From Prochilodus magdalenae (lineage: Eukaryota > Chordata > Actinopteri > Characiformes > Prochilodontidae): 64,000 nt of DNA. The notes beneath the pieces were generated by a model. It ran no database searches and was not told the origin of the DNA. It saw only the letters and a program-made list of their open reading frames with translations. The first letter of the stretch is position 1. Every line of letters begins with the position of its first letter. A program made the translations under genes and the position numbers. This document shows, piece by piece, positions 36,759-48,825 of this stretch. The stretch lies in NCBI GenBank assembly GCA_024036415.1, contig JAMWET010006783.1:37501-101500 (forward strand). Direction: 5' to 3'.

Positions 36759-37287
36759 CAGGGGTTGGACAATGAAACTGAAACACCTGGTTTTAGACCA
36801 CAATTATTTATTAGTATGGTGTAGGGCCTCCTTTTGCGGCCAATACAGCGTCAGTTGGTCTTGGGAATGACATATACTGCGTCCTGCACAGTGGTCAGAG
36901 GGAGTTTAAGCCATTCTTCTTGCAGGATAGTGGCCAGGTCACTACGTGATGCTGGTGGAGGTTCGTCCTTCTGGGTATGCTGACATTACCTGGATACCGT
37001 GGCTCTTGATACATCACAAAGACTTGCTGTCTTGGTCACAGATGCGCCAGCAAGACGTGCACCAACAATGTGTCCTCTTTTGAACTCTGGTATGTCACCC
37101 ATAATGTTGTGTGCATTGCAGTATTTTGAGCAGAACTGTGCTCTTACCTGCTAACTGAACCTTCACACTCTGCTCTTACTGGAGCAATGTGCAATTAATG
37201 AAGATTGGCCACCAGGCTGGTCCAATTTAGCCATGAGACCTCCCACACTAAAATGACAGGTGTTTCAGTTTCATTGTCCAACCCCTG
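36759..37287 (-). mobile_element. TA-flanked MITE family M, copy 1
   Basis: The terminal inverted repeats match for 31 bases (CAGGGGTTGGACAATGAAAC onward), with TA on both sides, so it is a Tc1/mariner-group element of 529 bases. The interior read on the minus strand retains the helix-turn-helix region of a transposase (see the copy at 58981). Too short to be autonomous. Confidence 0.9.
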
Positions 37288-37555
37288 TATATACTAGTTT
37301 TTTATTTTACTGTAATTTAACAATAACATTCACTGATTTATCTTGGTTTTAATTATTTTGCCTTCTTTTATATCTTATGTATTTTTTATTATTTGCTAGT
37401 TTTATTTGTATTGTGGCAAATTGTATAATTGTTTATATAGTTATTTTATTTTTCCCATATTCATTTACATTTGATAAGCTGTAAATGCTTGGCTGGATTG
37501 AAAATGAGGGTCACCTCAACGTTCTTCTGAATAAAAGTAAAGGTTGATTGATTGA

Positions 37556-37900
37556 TTAATCTGTATGCACACTGTGGTCAGCACTAACATGAACGGTTTG
37601 TTGTCACTCCACCTCCACCCCTACCGCACAATCTGCAGGGACTCTGTAAGAATATTCAAGCTGCATGGGATGGATTATCACAGGACACCATTACGAACCC
37701 CTACAGCTCATGGCAAACATGGCCGCCTGACACCACACTAAGAGATACTACTTCTGTATGTGTAGCTCGATAAATATTCCCCATATCAGTCTACATTTAT
37801 CACCATTTATGGTTCCTGGTAACCTTTATCTTCCTTCCCAACAGCACTGCAACCCCACACCTCCTTCTGGGTGCAGCTACTCTTTAGATGATGAGTGTAC
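37556..37900 (+). mobile_element. Tc1-like family 1, copy E, internally deleted
   Basis: Opposite orientation to the other family 1 copies. It has TGTCACTCCACCTCCACCCC, TGGGATGGATTATCACAGGA, CTCGATAAATATT and the TIR area TTCTGGGTGCAGCTACTCTT and GATGAGTGTA at 37890. Confidence 0.7.
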
Positions 37901-38807
37901 AAATGCTAGCATCGGCTAGCATGGCCCATACACGGATGGCTGGGGCATGGCTGGTAAAGAACATCAAGGTCTCACTAGTATAAATCCAAAGGCTCTGCTT
38001 TAACCTTATATATGTAAATGACATTAGAAGTTATCTAGAAGTCATTTTAACACCGCTTGTTTTGGTCTATTGCTCGTGTTCACACAAGCTAAAGGGCAGC
38101 TGATATTTTCGAGCTCGTTAATTAGTTTCCTGTGACAATGTGTTAGCAAGTGCAGGTATTAAAAGATTGGGTTTGGGTTGGGATTAAAAGTCTGAAAGCA
38201 TATTACATATTACATGTACATTAAACACCACCCTGTTCTACACTGGGAGAGTGATACACCGCGATCGCTGAGGACATGCAGTGACTCAGAGCATGAAAAC
38301 CCTGCGCCGAGGAAGATACATCTATCAGAGTACACGGTAGCTGGAGATTCTCCTTCTGTGTGCCGTTTCCAGGCTGTTTACAGTGAGAGCTTTCATCCTG
38401 ATGAATGTGTGATTTATCAGCGCTGTGGTTGTCATCACAGCCACTGAGGGATTGTGTTTTATCCGCCCGTGTTCTCTCATAAACTTGAACGCTGTCAGTT
38501 ATTCATATCTGCCAGATGTCCGCGGCATGGATATTATGACGGGTGATTATTGTCTCAATTTTAGCTGAAAATGAAACAATGCTACAAAGACAGTCTCTGA
38601 GTGCAACTCCTGGTTGTGCTGTGAGTCTGTGTGCTGTTGCTATTGGACGTAGCATGTCTGGGACCTGTGGTGGCCTATGTCAGTTCCATTACACATGCAC
38701 ATCATCCAGGACAATGCAATAGACAGAAGGAGCACATACATAACCCACTTTATTGTTATTGTTATTGTTATTATTATTATTACAATGAATGTGCAGAATA
38801 AGCTAAG

Positions 38808-39235
38808 CTCACCAGTGACTGAAACATACCTAGTAGCATGTTAGCATGAATAGCAAGTCTCTGAATGTAGGCCACATAACTGTTCAGGCACTCTTGTTTG
38901 TGGATGCCTTCCCTGGCACAATTCCAAGGAGAATATCCTGTAGACTGGGATTTTAGCCACTGCTGGTAGACCTGTGTGACTGTATGCTTCCATACACCTG
39001 CAGATTCAGCTACTTCCTTCACACTACGATCTTTGGCACGGCCAAATATAGAAACTCCTTTTAGCCAATCATTAACATCTGCTTTGGAGCCATTTTCCAC
39101 ACATGGAACGAAACATTCCCTGCACTGCAGCACCTCTTCCCAATCTATGGATCCCGTCACTCAGCCCCATCATCCTCGTGCAGCGCCATCTGCAGGAACC
39201 TGAAGTTACTACCACCTTAAACATGCTACTTTTGG
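38808..39235 (-). mobile_element. Tc1-like family 2, copy 2, with open HTH frame
   Basis: Minus-strand frame 39160-38780 (126 codons) reads SKADVNDWLKGVSIFGRAKD, RSVKEVAESAGVWKHTVTQV and YQQWLKSQSTG, the same HTH-like peptide as copies 1 and 3. The end carries TTTCAGTCACTGGTGAGC, the family 3' end. Confidence 0.65.
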
Positions 39236-39461
39236 TTATGCGCGTTTATGATTAGTAAAGACATTATAATTCAATTATTATTCAATTATAATTCATTTAA
39301 AATGTATAATATCTTATTGAATTATTAAGGATTGTGTATGAGGTGTTTATATAGGGTGCTTACCTTTAAGCTCCAAGCCTTACTTATTATGCAAATTATT
39401 GTGTGGGAATGAATTATTCTTATTAGTGTATTTTATATGTATAATAATACGCTATATACAT

Positions 39462-39472
39462 CTATCTATCTA

Positions 39473-39546
<74 letters not shown>
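39462..39546. repeat. (TATC)n(TC)n(TA)n compound microsatellite
   Basis: Three simple repeats run into each other without interruption. Confidence 0.97.
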
Positions 39547-39549
<3 letters not shown>

Positions 39550-39964
39550 CAGTTATTAAGTTTCAACTAGCACTAATAAACATCAAAAGACACCTGATTC
39601 TATAGATCTATCAACAATAAAATGCCAGTTAAATCCTAAAAGAGATGTTTATTTAGGTGACTAATTCATTTTCTCAGCAAGGTTTAAACAAAGTGCTTAT
39701 TGTGAATTACTACTAATTAATAATACAGTTATTAGTGATCTGCACATTACAAAATTACAGATCTCAGTTTACATACTGTTACATGTTAATATGAATAATG
39801 CTCCATAACTAGCGAGGAATCTTTTAGGACTACACCCACCGGCCATCTAATTGTGTATATTTCATTGTATCTACATTGATTGTCTATGTTATCAGCTCAC
39901 TGACCATACAGGAGTTCTACACTTACAGACTGTAGTCCATCTGTTCCTCTGTATACTCTATTAC

Positions 39965-40110
39965 CCTGTTCTTCAATGGTCAGGACCCCCACAGGACCAC
40001 CACAGAGCAGGTATTATGTAGGTGGTGGATCATTCTTAGCACTGCAGTGACACTCTGATGGTGTGTTGTGCTGATGTAAGTGGATCAGACACCTCAGTGG
40101 TCATATTTGA
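39965..40110. mobile_element. Fold-back MITE family P, left part
   Basis: CCTGTTCTTCAATGGTCAGG, ACCCCCACAGGACCACCACA, GAGCAGGTATTATGTAGG and AGTGGATCAGACACCTCAG match the 5' part of the copy at 51838. It ends about 200 bases before the S5 exon. Confidence 0.75.
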
Positions 40111-40306
40111 TTCAACCTATGCTCAGCATCTGGTCCTATAAGCTTTTCGTGCTCCACTGTGAGATGATCCCGGCACATGCTTAGTTGTCAGACTGATCTG
40201 AGCCATGACATCCACAACTAGCCACGTATTCAATGTTCTAGTCACTGGGTTCTTCTATGTATAGATTTGCTCCCTCCACACCAAACCTGTGTGTGCATGT
40301 GTGCAG

Positions 40307-40466
40307 GTATGCGCATCCTGGTCAACCTGCTGCTGGACACTCTGCCCATGCTGGGGAACGTGCTCCTGCTCTGCTTCTTCGTCTTCTTCATCTTCGGCAT
40401 CATCGGCGTGCAGCTGTGGGCGGGGCTTCTACGCAACCGGTGCTACCCTGAGGAGAACTTTACCCT
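40307..40466 (+). CDS. cacna1i: cacna1i exon: domain I S4-S5 linker and S5
   Basis: Second channel exon. Acceptor GTGTGCAG is followed by GT, which completes the Ser codon left open by the previous exon, then 52 codons starting [17 protein letters not shown], then CT before donor GTGAGT. The peptide is the S4-S5 linker and the very hydrophobic S5 helix ([19 protein letters not shown]), then [15 protein letters not shown], the first stretch of the extracellular loop with a conserved cysteine. Asn in MRILVN, Ile-Ile in FGIIGV and the EENFT stretch agree with Cav3.3 as I recall it; Cav3.1 and Cav3.2 have MRILVT and FGIVGV. The final CT phase matches the exon at 59939. The exon is GC-rich against AT-rich flanks, as expected for constrained coding sequence. 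Confidence 0.96.
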
Positions 40467-40639
40467 GTGAGTTCCACCTTCACAGCCTCATTGTGCAAGT
40501 TGCTGTTGATTAACCAGGATGCTAACAGTGAACTAACAAACTGATGTAAATATGGAGAACACTCCAACCGTCCATCTAACCTTCAGGCACACTCCCACAC
40601 GCAACCCGCCCTCCTCCTTCCTCTCCTCCTATGCTGTGC

Positions 40640-41300
40640 CTCTCTCAGTAAAGCCTGATTATGAATCTAAATTTGAGAAATGCAAATATCTTTGCTTCCT
40701 AGTCGAGCCCACCATTTCATTAAAACTCGTTCCTCTCTCCTTAGCTGGGTTTCATCAATATTAAGCCTCCACCCTTCTCTGTGGTTGCTGTGCCAACAGT
40801 AACACAGATTTCCAGACCTGTGGGTGTTATGGGCTTGCATGTATTTTGCTCTACCCAGTCAGTGAGCGCAAGGTCAGGCATATGCTGGCCCGAAGTGTAC
40901 TGTACAGTGGGCATAAAGGCCCAGCTGAATGGTGGTGCGTAGTTTTAAGCCTGAGGTTCTTGGTGTTTGTGAACCCTGTCCTAGACAGCCGTGGAAGCCT
41001 CAGGCTTGAACTAATTCTCAGCCATCATCCTATTCCCCCCAAAGTCTTTTTAGCTTTTAGCTACCAAGCTATGAGATAAATGAGTTTATGCAAAGGCTGC
41101 ATGTTTGTGGTTGTATAAGACCAGCGGGGAAGCCCCAGCACCTTCCTAGTTGAGCCCACCAATTCATTAAAACCTGTGCTACTCTCTTTAGCTGGGTTCC
41201 ATCAATATTACACCCCCACTTCTCTATGGCTGCTGTGCCAACATTAACCTAACACGCATTTCTCGCAGGTTATATTTCTAGCAGACCTGTGGGACAACTT
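40640..41300. repeat. Local duplicated block, two copies of about 150 bp
   Basis: 40695-40830 and 41142-41300 share GAGCCCACCA, TTCATTAAAAC, TTAGCTGGGTT[T/C]CATCAATATT and GCTGTGCCAAC. They lie 440 bases apart, just downstream of the S5 exon. Confidence 0.6.
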
Positions 41301-42774
41301 ATGTCCCCCATACTTCGTATTAGCTATTAGCTTGCAAGCTATTAGCTACCAAGGATGCATATTAGGGGTGCTACAACCCTTAGCACCTTTTGTAGTCCAT
41401 TTTTATGTAATCGAAGTAAACCGTAAATGTTTATATAGTTTGTAATATATATTTATATATAGCATTATGTGTCAGTTTCTCCATATGTGTTTTATATGAT
41501 AATATATAATTAATAATTTTAAAAGTGAGAATATATATAATGTATTTTAAGAGAGAACTGTCAATCATATTACATATAGTCATATTTCTTTATACGAGGT
41601 TTTAAACCACGATCAGTGTATACATCAGTGGAGTGAACCTTCAGATAATGGTACCAACACCTAGTTTAAAAGAAGGTCTAGAAGAGCAGGAGGGGCATTA
41701 CATCATCTAACAAACACTGTTCAAGTATGGAAGCTCTGAACCAGATAGTTGCCATCAAATTCAAACCACACAGGAGCACACGTTTCAGCATACACTGGAT
41801 AATAGAGCTTGGAATGTATTCTCTTCAATTGGCGTCTATAGTGCTGTCCCTGGCTTTATTTTGATGTGGTCGTAAGTGAAGACAGTTACCTGTGGACCGG
41901 ACAGTGAATTGCTGTCCCATCACTGTGGGTTGTATGGCTGTTGATGACTGATGCAGGCTGCCTTCTGGGCTAGGCTCCAGCACCTTGCAGTAGTGCCGGA
42001 TAATGTTTTAAGAGAGAACTGCGGTCCCCTATGCTGCTGGCTGTGTGTTCAATAAAGCCAGCACTCATTTTGAAGCCTGCAATGTTTTCCTGTCCCCTCA
42101 TGCCGTGTTCAATAAAGAGCACTCATTTTGAAGCGCAATGTTTCCTGTGTCATCTGACTCTACACTGACGCTACAATGCAGTCATTTTTATTAATGCCTT
42201 GCTCTGTGTTCTCTGGACCTTAAAAGGCCGCTCTCCTTTATCACAGCTATGTTATTGAGACTCTAACAGAAGACCAGCTGAAGCTTTCACACGGCCCTTT
42301 GTCCTTGTTTATCACAGCTTGTTGGTTGGCACTGTTGTAAAGCCTCAGTCTTTTTTTGATCTGTGAATTTGTTGCTTTCTGAATGAGGAAAAAGCTACGT
42401 CTTTTGTAGCTGTAGATCAAACTGCCATTAGGAGGAACAGAGCATATGCTGACACAATGGGCTTTCGCTCGCTGTCTGTTCTGGCACCTGTGCTTTGAGG
42501 TGCTGCCCTTGTGTTCTGTCACCGCGTTTGGTGTGTTTTCATCTGTGTACAGGCTCTAATCCAGCCTGATCAGTGTCTAATCTACGTCCTCATCTCGGAG
42601 TGAGAAGCCCAACCCCCAGGACCCTGCCGTATGATGTAAGATGGGGATCTATTGGGTCATTTGATCTGCATACTTGACAATGGGCTTTTGTCTCAGGCTG
42701 GCTGTGTCTGCTCCAGATAACACTTTTTGAGGACTGAAGATGAACTGATATGGAATAAGAGCCCACAGGGGCCC

Positions 42775-43194
42775 TACATAGGCCTTTTCCACCAACGTGG
42801 AACAGATTCTGTTCTGGTTCACGAACACAATTTTGAAGTGTTCGGCATATTTCCACCGTAAATGAAATAGGTTAGGAACCCAGAAATTTTCTTCCCAGCT
42901 GGAACCAAAGAATAGTAGGTACCACAAACATTCGTTTGTCATGCCAAGTCAACAATGGTGACACCCAATGGTGTGCTGAGGAAGCTCTTCTATGTCTTCT
43001 TATCTCCAATAGTTGATCCGTGCTTTCTGGATGTAACAGATATAAGGAATAACAGCCCAAGCACTCGCAGGTAATCTATATGCTCCGCCATCTTGGAACT
43101 ACTGTTTAATACCACTGTGCAGCGCCCTCTGTTGACGCTGATGCTTTATCGTTTGATGTCCCTCGGTTCCAGTAAAAGCTGGTGCAAATGGTTT
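42775..43194 (+). mobile_element. Unclassified dispersed element D, copy 2
   Basis: Blocks TTCCACCAACGTGGAACAG, TTCTGTTCTGGTTCACGAAC, GGAACCAAAGAATAGTAGGT, GTGCAGCGCCCTCTGTTGAC and TTCCAGTAAAAGCTGGTGCA. It reads TTCCCAGCTGGAACC where copy 3 has a 1-kb array. Confidence 0.65.
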
Positions 43195-43197
43195 TAT

Positions 43198-44600
43198 TTA
43201 GGCCCTTTGCACGCAACGTGGAGAGGGTTCTGACCCGGTTGACGCACCTAATTTTTAACTGTTCAGCACATTACCACCAAAAATAAATAGGTTTTGAACC
43301 CAGAAGGTTTGTTCCCACGTAGAGAGTGGCGTCGAGAGTGGCGTCGAGAGTGGCGTAGAGAGTGATACTGAGAGGGATACTGAGAGTGATACTGAGAGTG
43401 ATACTGAGAGTGATACTGAGAGTGATACTGAGAGTGATGTAGAGTGTGATGTAGTGTGATATTAAGTGATGTAGTGTAATGTAGAGTGTGATGTAGAGAG
43501 TGGTGTAGATAGATATATTGAGAATGATGTAGTGAGTGATGTAGATAGTGATGTAGATAGTGATGTAGATAGTGATGTAGATAGTGATAATGAGAGTGGT
43601 GTAGATAGATATATTGAGAGTGATGTAGTGAGTGATGTAGATAGTGATGTAGATAGTAATGTAGATAGTGATAATGAGAGTGGTGTAGATAGATATATTG
43701 AGAGTGATGTAGTGAGTGATGTAGTGAGTGATGTAGATAGTGATGTAGATAGTGATGTAGATAGTGATATTGAGAGTGATGTAGATAGTGATGTAGATAG
43801 TGATATTGAGAGTGATGTAGTAAGTGATATAGAGAGTGACAGAGAGTGATGTAGTAAGTGATATAGAGAGTGACAGAGAGTGATGTAGTGAGTGACATAG
43901 AGAGTAATGTAGAGTGTTTTAAGAGTGACGTAGTGAGTGACATAAGTGACATAGTGAGTGATGTAGATAGTGATGTAGTGATATTGAGAGTGATGTAGTG
44001 ATATTGAGAGTGATGTAGATAGTGATAGTGAGTGACATAAGTGACATAGTGAGTGATGTAGATAGTGATGTAGTGATATTGAGAGTGATGTAGATAGTGA
44101 TATTGAGAGTGATGTAGTGATATTGAGAGTGATGTAGATAGTGATATTGAGAGTGATGTAGTGATATTGAGAGTGATGTAGGTAGTGATATTGAGACTGA
44201 TGTAGATAGTGATGTAGAGAGTGATATAGTGAGTGATGTAGAGAGTGACAGAGAGTGACGTAGTGAGTGATGTAGAGAGTGATGTAGAGAATGATATTGA
44301 GAGTGACATATGGAGTGGTGTACAGAGTAGTGTGGAACCAAAAAATAGTAGGTTCTTCAGCACGAACCATGATGATATTTGTCCGGCATGTTAGTTGTTG
44401 AGGAAAGAGAAGGCAACAATGGTGACACACAGTGGTCCATCTGGAACAACAGCACAAATGCTCACAGGTACACTCCGCCATCTTAGCACTACTGTTTACT
44501 ATCACTGTGCAGCGCCCTCTGTTGACATTTATGCCATATCCTTTAAGATTCCTTGGTTCCAGTAAAAGCTGGTGCATATGCAGACTGGTTCCCAGGATAA
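43198..44600 (+). mobile_element. Unclassified dispersed element D, copy 3, split by a minisatellite
   Basis: The left part 43198-43319 (CCCTTTGCACGCAACGTGG … GAACCCAGAAGGTTTGTTCC) and the right part 44333-44600 (GGAACCAAAAAATAGTAGGT … TTCCAGTAAAAGCTGGTGCA) follow copy 2 exactly. The array at 43320-44332 sits where copy 2 has only a few bases. It is head-to-tail with copy 2. Confidence 0.7.
43320..44332. repeat. 12-bp minisatellite array 1 (GTGATGTAGATA type)
   Basis: Units such as GTGATGTAGATA, GTGATATTGAGA, GTGATACTGAGA and GTGACATAGTGA, mostly 12 bases with some 6-base offsets. Blocks of longer repeats (GTGGTGTAGATAGATATATT) occur three times. Long Asp/Ser/Val and His/Ser/Leu frames on either strand are artefacts. 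Confidence 0.95.
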
Positions 44601-45162
44601 TGTCCTGAAAGGTTCTACGAAGCCTGAATGGAACCAGTTCAGGAACCAGGATTCTTTTGGTTGAAGATGGCTAATAGTGGCTCGGGCCCCTGAGCATCTT
44701 CTCATGAAACCCATAGAACAGCCAGGCCTGTGGGGAGGTGGTGTTTTTAACTACAGTGTCAACTTTAGTCCTTCAGTGTATGTGATCAGTTGTAGTTATT
44801 GGCTGTAATTCTATTATCAGATCTTAAGAATTTAATATTTGAACTTGTCTATAAATAGTGAGATATTGTGATGCGTTGTGCCTCCTACTGAAAACTGGAT
44901 CTGTGTTGATCAGGAGCTCCGATGATGGTGCAAGCCATTTTTATGATCTGAAATGATGAGAATGTGTGATGAAGTGTGTTGGTGAAGAAGGGGGCACCCC
45001 TGGAGTGATGATGATGGTGATGGTGATTGACTGCTCCACTGGGGTCCGCGGTGGGGGATGTGGGTTACTCAGACTGTGTGTACTCGCTCTAAATCTGTAA
45101 TGCAACTATAGACCTCTCAGCTATTCCTAGCCACACCCTTGGCTTTCTTGTTGCATTTCAAC

Positions 45163-46618
45163 AGGCGTCGAGAGTGACGTAGAGGGTGATGTAGAGAGTG
45201 ACGTAGAGAGTGGCCTAGAGAGTGACGTAGAGAGTGTCAGAGAGTGATATTGAGAGTGACATAGAGAGTGAGGTTGAGAGTAACGTAGAGAGTGATGTTG
45301 AGAGTGACGTAGAGAGTGACGTAGAGGGTGATGTAGAGAGTGATGTTGAGAGTGACGTAGAGAGTGTAAGAGAGTGATATTGAGAGTGACGTAGAGGGTG
45401 ATGTAGAGAGTGATGTTGAGAGTGATGTAGAGAGTGTAAGAGAGTGATATTGAGAGTGACGTTGAGAGTGACGTTGACAGTGACGTAGAGAGTGATGTTG
45501 AGAGTGACGTAGAGAGTGATATTGAGAGTGACGTTGAGAGTGATGTTGAGAGTAACGTAGAGAGTGATGTTGAGAGTGATGTTGAGAGTGACGTAGAGGG
45601 TGATGTAGAGAGTGACGTAGAGAGTGATATTGAGAGTGACAGAGAGTGAGGTTGAGAGTAACGTAGAGAGTGATGTTGAGAGTGATGTTGAGAGTGACGT
45701 AGAGAGTGATGTTGAGAGTAACGTAGAGAGTGATGTTGAGAGTGACATAGAGAGTAATGTAGAGAGTGATGTTGAGGGTGACGTTGAAAGTGACGTAGAG
45801 AGTGTAAGAGAGTGATATTGAGAGTGACATAGAGTGTGATGTTAAGAGTGATGTTGAGAGTGACATAGAGAGTGATGTTGAGAGTAACGTAGAGAGTGAT
45901 GTTGAGAGTGACATAGAGAGTGATGTTGAGAGTGATGTTGAGAGTGATGTTGAGAGTGATGTTGAGAGTGACGTAGAGGGTGATGTAGAGAGTGACGTAG
46001 AGAGTGATATTGAGAGTGACAGAGAGTGATGTTGAGAGTAATGTAGAGAGTGACGTAGAGAGTGTAAGAGAGTGATATTGAGAGTGACGTTGAGAGTGGC
46101 GTTGAGAGTGACATAGAGAGTGATGTTGAGAGTGGCGTAGAGAGTGACGTAGAGAGTGACGTAGAGAGTGACGTTGACAGTGAGAGACGTCTGACAGTGA
46201 CAGAATGATGTAGAGAGTGATATTGAGAGTGACAGAGGGAGTGGTGTGGAAAGTGATATTGAGAGTGGCGTAGAGAGGGATGTACAGAGTGGCGTAGAGA
46301 GGGATGTACAGAGTGGCGTAGGGAGGGATGAACAGAGTGGCGTAGGGAGGGATGTACAGAGTTGCCGAGGGAGGGATGTACAGAGTGGCCGAGGGAGGGA
46401 TGTACAGAGTGGCATAGAGAGGGATTTACAGAGTGGCGTAGAGAGGGATGTACAGAGGGGGATGTACAGAGTGGCGTAGAGAGGGATGTACAGAGAGGGA
46501 TGTACAGAGTGGCGTAGAGAGGGATGTACAGAGTGGCCGAGGGAGGGATGTACAGAGTGTGGCGTAGGGAGGGATGTACAGAGTGGCCGAGGGAGGGATG
46601 TACAGAGTGGCCGAGGGA
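45163..46618. repeat. 12-bp minisatellite array 2 (GTGACGTAGAGA type)
   Basis: Same GTGAYRTWGAGA monomer as array 1, 830 bases away. Units GTGATGTTGAGA and GTGACGTAGAGA are mixed, and the right part (46255-46618) has drifted to GGGATGTACAGAGTGGCGTA. No transposon flanks are seen around this array. Confidence 0.95.
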
Positions 46619-46669
46619 GAGTTTCTTGTTTGGTTTGTTTCTCAGTATTGAATCAGTCTTTATTAAAAC

Positions 46670-47000
46670 TTCATTCCCTCTTTCATGCCTTTCATTCCTT
46701 CATTCTTTCTTTTTTCTTATTTGCTTTCTGCTTTCCTTCCTTTTTTCTTCATTTCTTCTTTCTTGTATTACCTCCTTTCTTTTTCTATTCCTTCCTTATT
46801 TTTGCTTTGTTTTATCCTACCTTTCCCCCCTCCCTTCCTTCCTTCCTTCCTTCCATCTTGCTTTCCTTTCCCCTTTCCATCTATATTTCCCTCCTTTACT
46901 TTTTTTCTTTTGCCTTTTCATCCTTCCATTTTTCTTACTTCATTTTTTCCCATCTCACCTTTCTTCCCTCCTACCTTCTTTCTTTCTTACTAAGTCTTAT
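46670..47000. repeat. Pyrimidine-rich low-complexity stretch
   Basis: T/C-rich with a (CCTT)n run near 46836-46855 and irregular TTCC/TTTC blocks. Phe/Leu/Ser-rich open frames here are composition artefacts. Confidence 0.85.
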
Positions 47001-47879
47001 TTTATGGCCCAGTTTGTACACGTTGAGTTTTAGTGTGGCAGAGATTCAGGGAAACAGGGCTCTTGCTGGTCGTTGAGTTCTGTTTAGAGTTCAGTCTGGA
47101 ACAAAATTATGGGAACGATGTTGAAATTACAGTCATTCTGGGAATTACCCGTTCCTTTCGATGTGTGAAAAGTGGATGGAAATTTGCCTAGAAAAATGGA
47201 ATTTGCCATGTCACTACAAACTGACTGTATTCAGTGGAGTATAAATCACTTTCCTCTTTGAGTCAGAGCCGGCAGCTATCTGTGGGACATTCAATTCTTA
47301 CTGAGGTCCAAAAGCCTCCTGTAGCTCAGTGATCACAGTGCTTAATGACCAGCCAGCCTCCATTACCTAAAACACACACACCTAATCAAACCTGCCTGAG
47401 TGTACAGTAGCTAAATCCACTAATTAAATTCTCAGCCAACGAGCCCAAAAACTGACCTCCAGAAATACTTTTGCTTCTGATAATTTGACCAAACTGGTCT
47501 TGGATCAGTAGTTATGCTCATAAATGCTCAGGATATATGAGCTTCCACTCATCCTTCCTCACTTAAGCACAACGCAGCCAGTTTGAACTGTTTTCCATGC
47601 AGTTTCTGAGGGAATAAACGGCAGGATTTAATGAGCCTGGGGACTTAAGGGGTCAATGAGCAGCTACATCAGCTGGGTTGAGTGTCTGGGTGGAGCGAGC
47701 TGTGATTACAAGCTGTGATTCTGCGCTCAGAGCCGTCAAATTAATTAACTGTCTCGGAAGGATCTAAAACGTCACAGTGCATATCATTTCCACCAACTGA
47801 GAGTCAACACTGCATGGCATAGAGAGCCTTTAGTTTCAGTGGTTGTATTATTTGGACTAATCTGCTCGTGATGCTGAAT

Positions 47880-48700
47880 TGGAGAACCAGATGCTCGCGG
47901 AGGTGAAATCTATAACTAGGGTTTAATGCGGTGATGGGTGTGCCATAATACTGAGCTGGCAGATAAACAGAGAGGAACCAAACCACAGGGACCAAAACAG
48001 GCATGGGCAAAACAGGGCGTAAGTCCAGACACAGGCAAGAGTCCAAATCAGCCAATCAGAATAAGAGGGAGGGGCAAAAGAGGAAAACCAATGGGCCAAT
48101 GTCACGTTTGCGGGCCTGACTCCGACGCTCCTCCGGACTCCAGTCCCCAGAATGCACAGCCTGATGACATCACACCCACATGCTCACGCTCCGCCCATCC
48201 TCCCCGGTCCACATCTCCTTCCTACTGATTACACCAGCTGTGTTTAAGCACCTTGCGAAGCTTTGCGTTCGTTTTCTCGACGCCGTCTCTTCAGCCTAGC
48301 CCCTTTAACCTGTCTGCCTGTCCTGCCTTTCCTCCTGGTTCTCGACCCTGTGTTTGTTTACCTGGTTTCCGATTCTCGATCTCCCTTCCTGTCTTGTTCG
48401 CCTGTCTGGTTTCGACCCTTGCCCGTCCTCTCGGTTTATGCCCCGGGAATTGCCCTCTGTTGGCGCTGTACCATTCTCTGCTGTTGTGTGACATCACTGA
48501 CCTTTCTATTAAACTCTGCTGGTGTCGCACCTAGTTCTTTGTCACTGACAGCCAACGAGGATCATACGGGGGAAATCATAAACAGAGAACAATAGAGAAC
48601 ACTAGGTATGCACGGTATATATACACAACAAAGTGAATATCAAATAGGTGAAGTGAATTAGAAGTCTGGGGAAGCAGCAGCTACGGTGACTGAGAGGTGC
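47880..48700 (-). mobile_element. Old LTR-like repeat interrupted by a solo LTR
   Basis: 47880-48099 and 48551-48700 have the purine-rich texture of the minus-strand LTR-like family (ACAGAGAGGAACCAAACCAC, CAGACACAGGCAAGAGTCC; later GGGGAAATCATAAACAGAG, GTATATATACAC). The younger LTR splits them. Confidence 0.4.
48100..48550 (+). mobile_element. Solo LTR with GCCAA target duplication
   Basis: 451 bases starting TGTCACGTTTGC and ending TCACTGACA (TG…CA), flanked by GCCAA on both sides (48095-48099 and 48551-48555). It contains ATTAAA (48508-48513), a likely poly(A) signal. No internal region adjoins, so this is a solo LTR left by recombination between two LTRs. It shares TGTCACG… and CCTGATGACATCACACCCAC with 52824-53362. 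Superfamily not decided. An open frame at 48253-48595 lies inside it and is not a gene. Confidence 0.9.
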
Positions 48701-48825
48701 ATTTTTTTTTTTTAGAAATTTCAGAAATTAAAATTAACAAAAATAAAAACTAATTTACAAAGGAAAAAAAATACATTGGGGAAAACTAAATTACATTAAT
48801 CTAATTTACACTATAATTATAAGCT

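Larger units (their letters stand above)
16730..40306 (+). other. cacna1i intron between S4 and S5 exons
   Basis: About 23.6 kb between phase-compatible splice sites (donor GTAAGT, acceptor TGTGCAG). It holds most of the Tc1-like copies, the hAT element and several arrays listed separately. Stretches 16730-17550, 18745-19390, 21660-22580, 25100-26590, 29570-30690, 31375-32385, 35600-36755, 37900-38800 and 39550-39955 show no gene and no repeat family I recognise with confidence. Confidence 0.85.

Noticed and set aside
43263..46415. His/Ser/Leu and Asp/Ser/Val-rich frames of 100-390 codons
   Set aside because: Translation of the two 12-bp arrays, whose period is divisible by three.
48253..48595. 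Open frames of 79-110 codons
   Set aside because: They lie inside the solo LTR and extend past its end; no protein motif.
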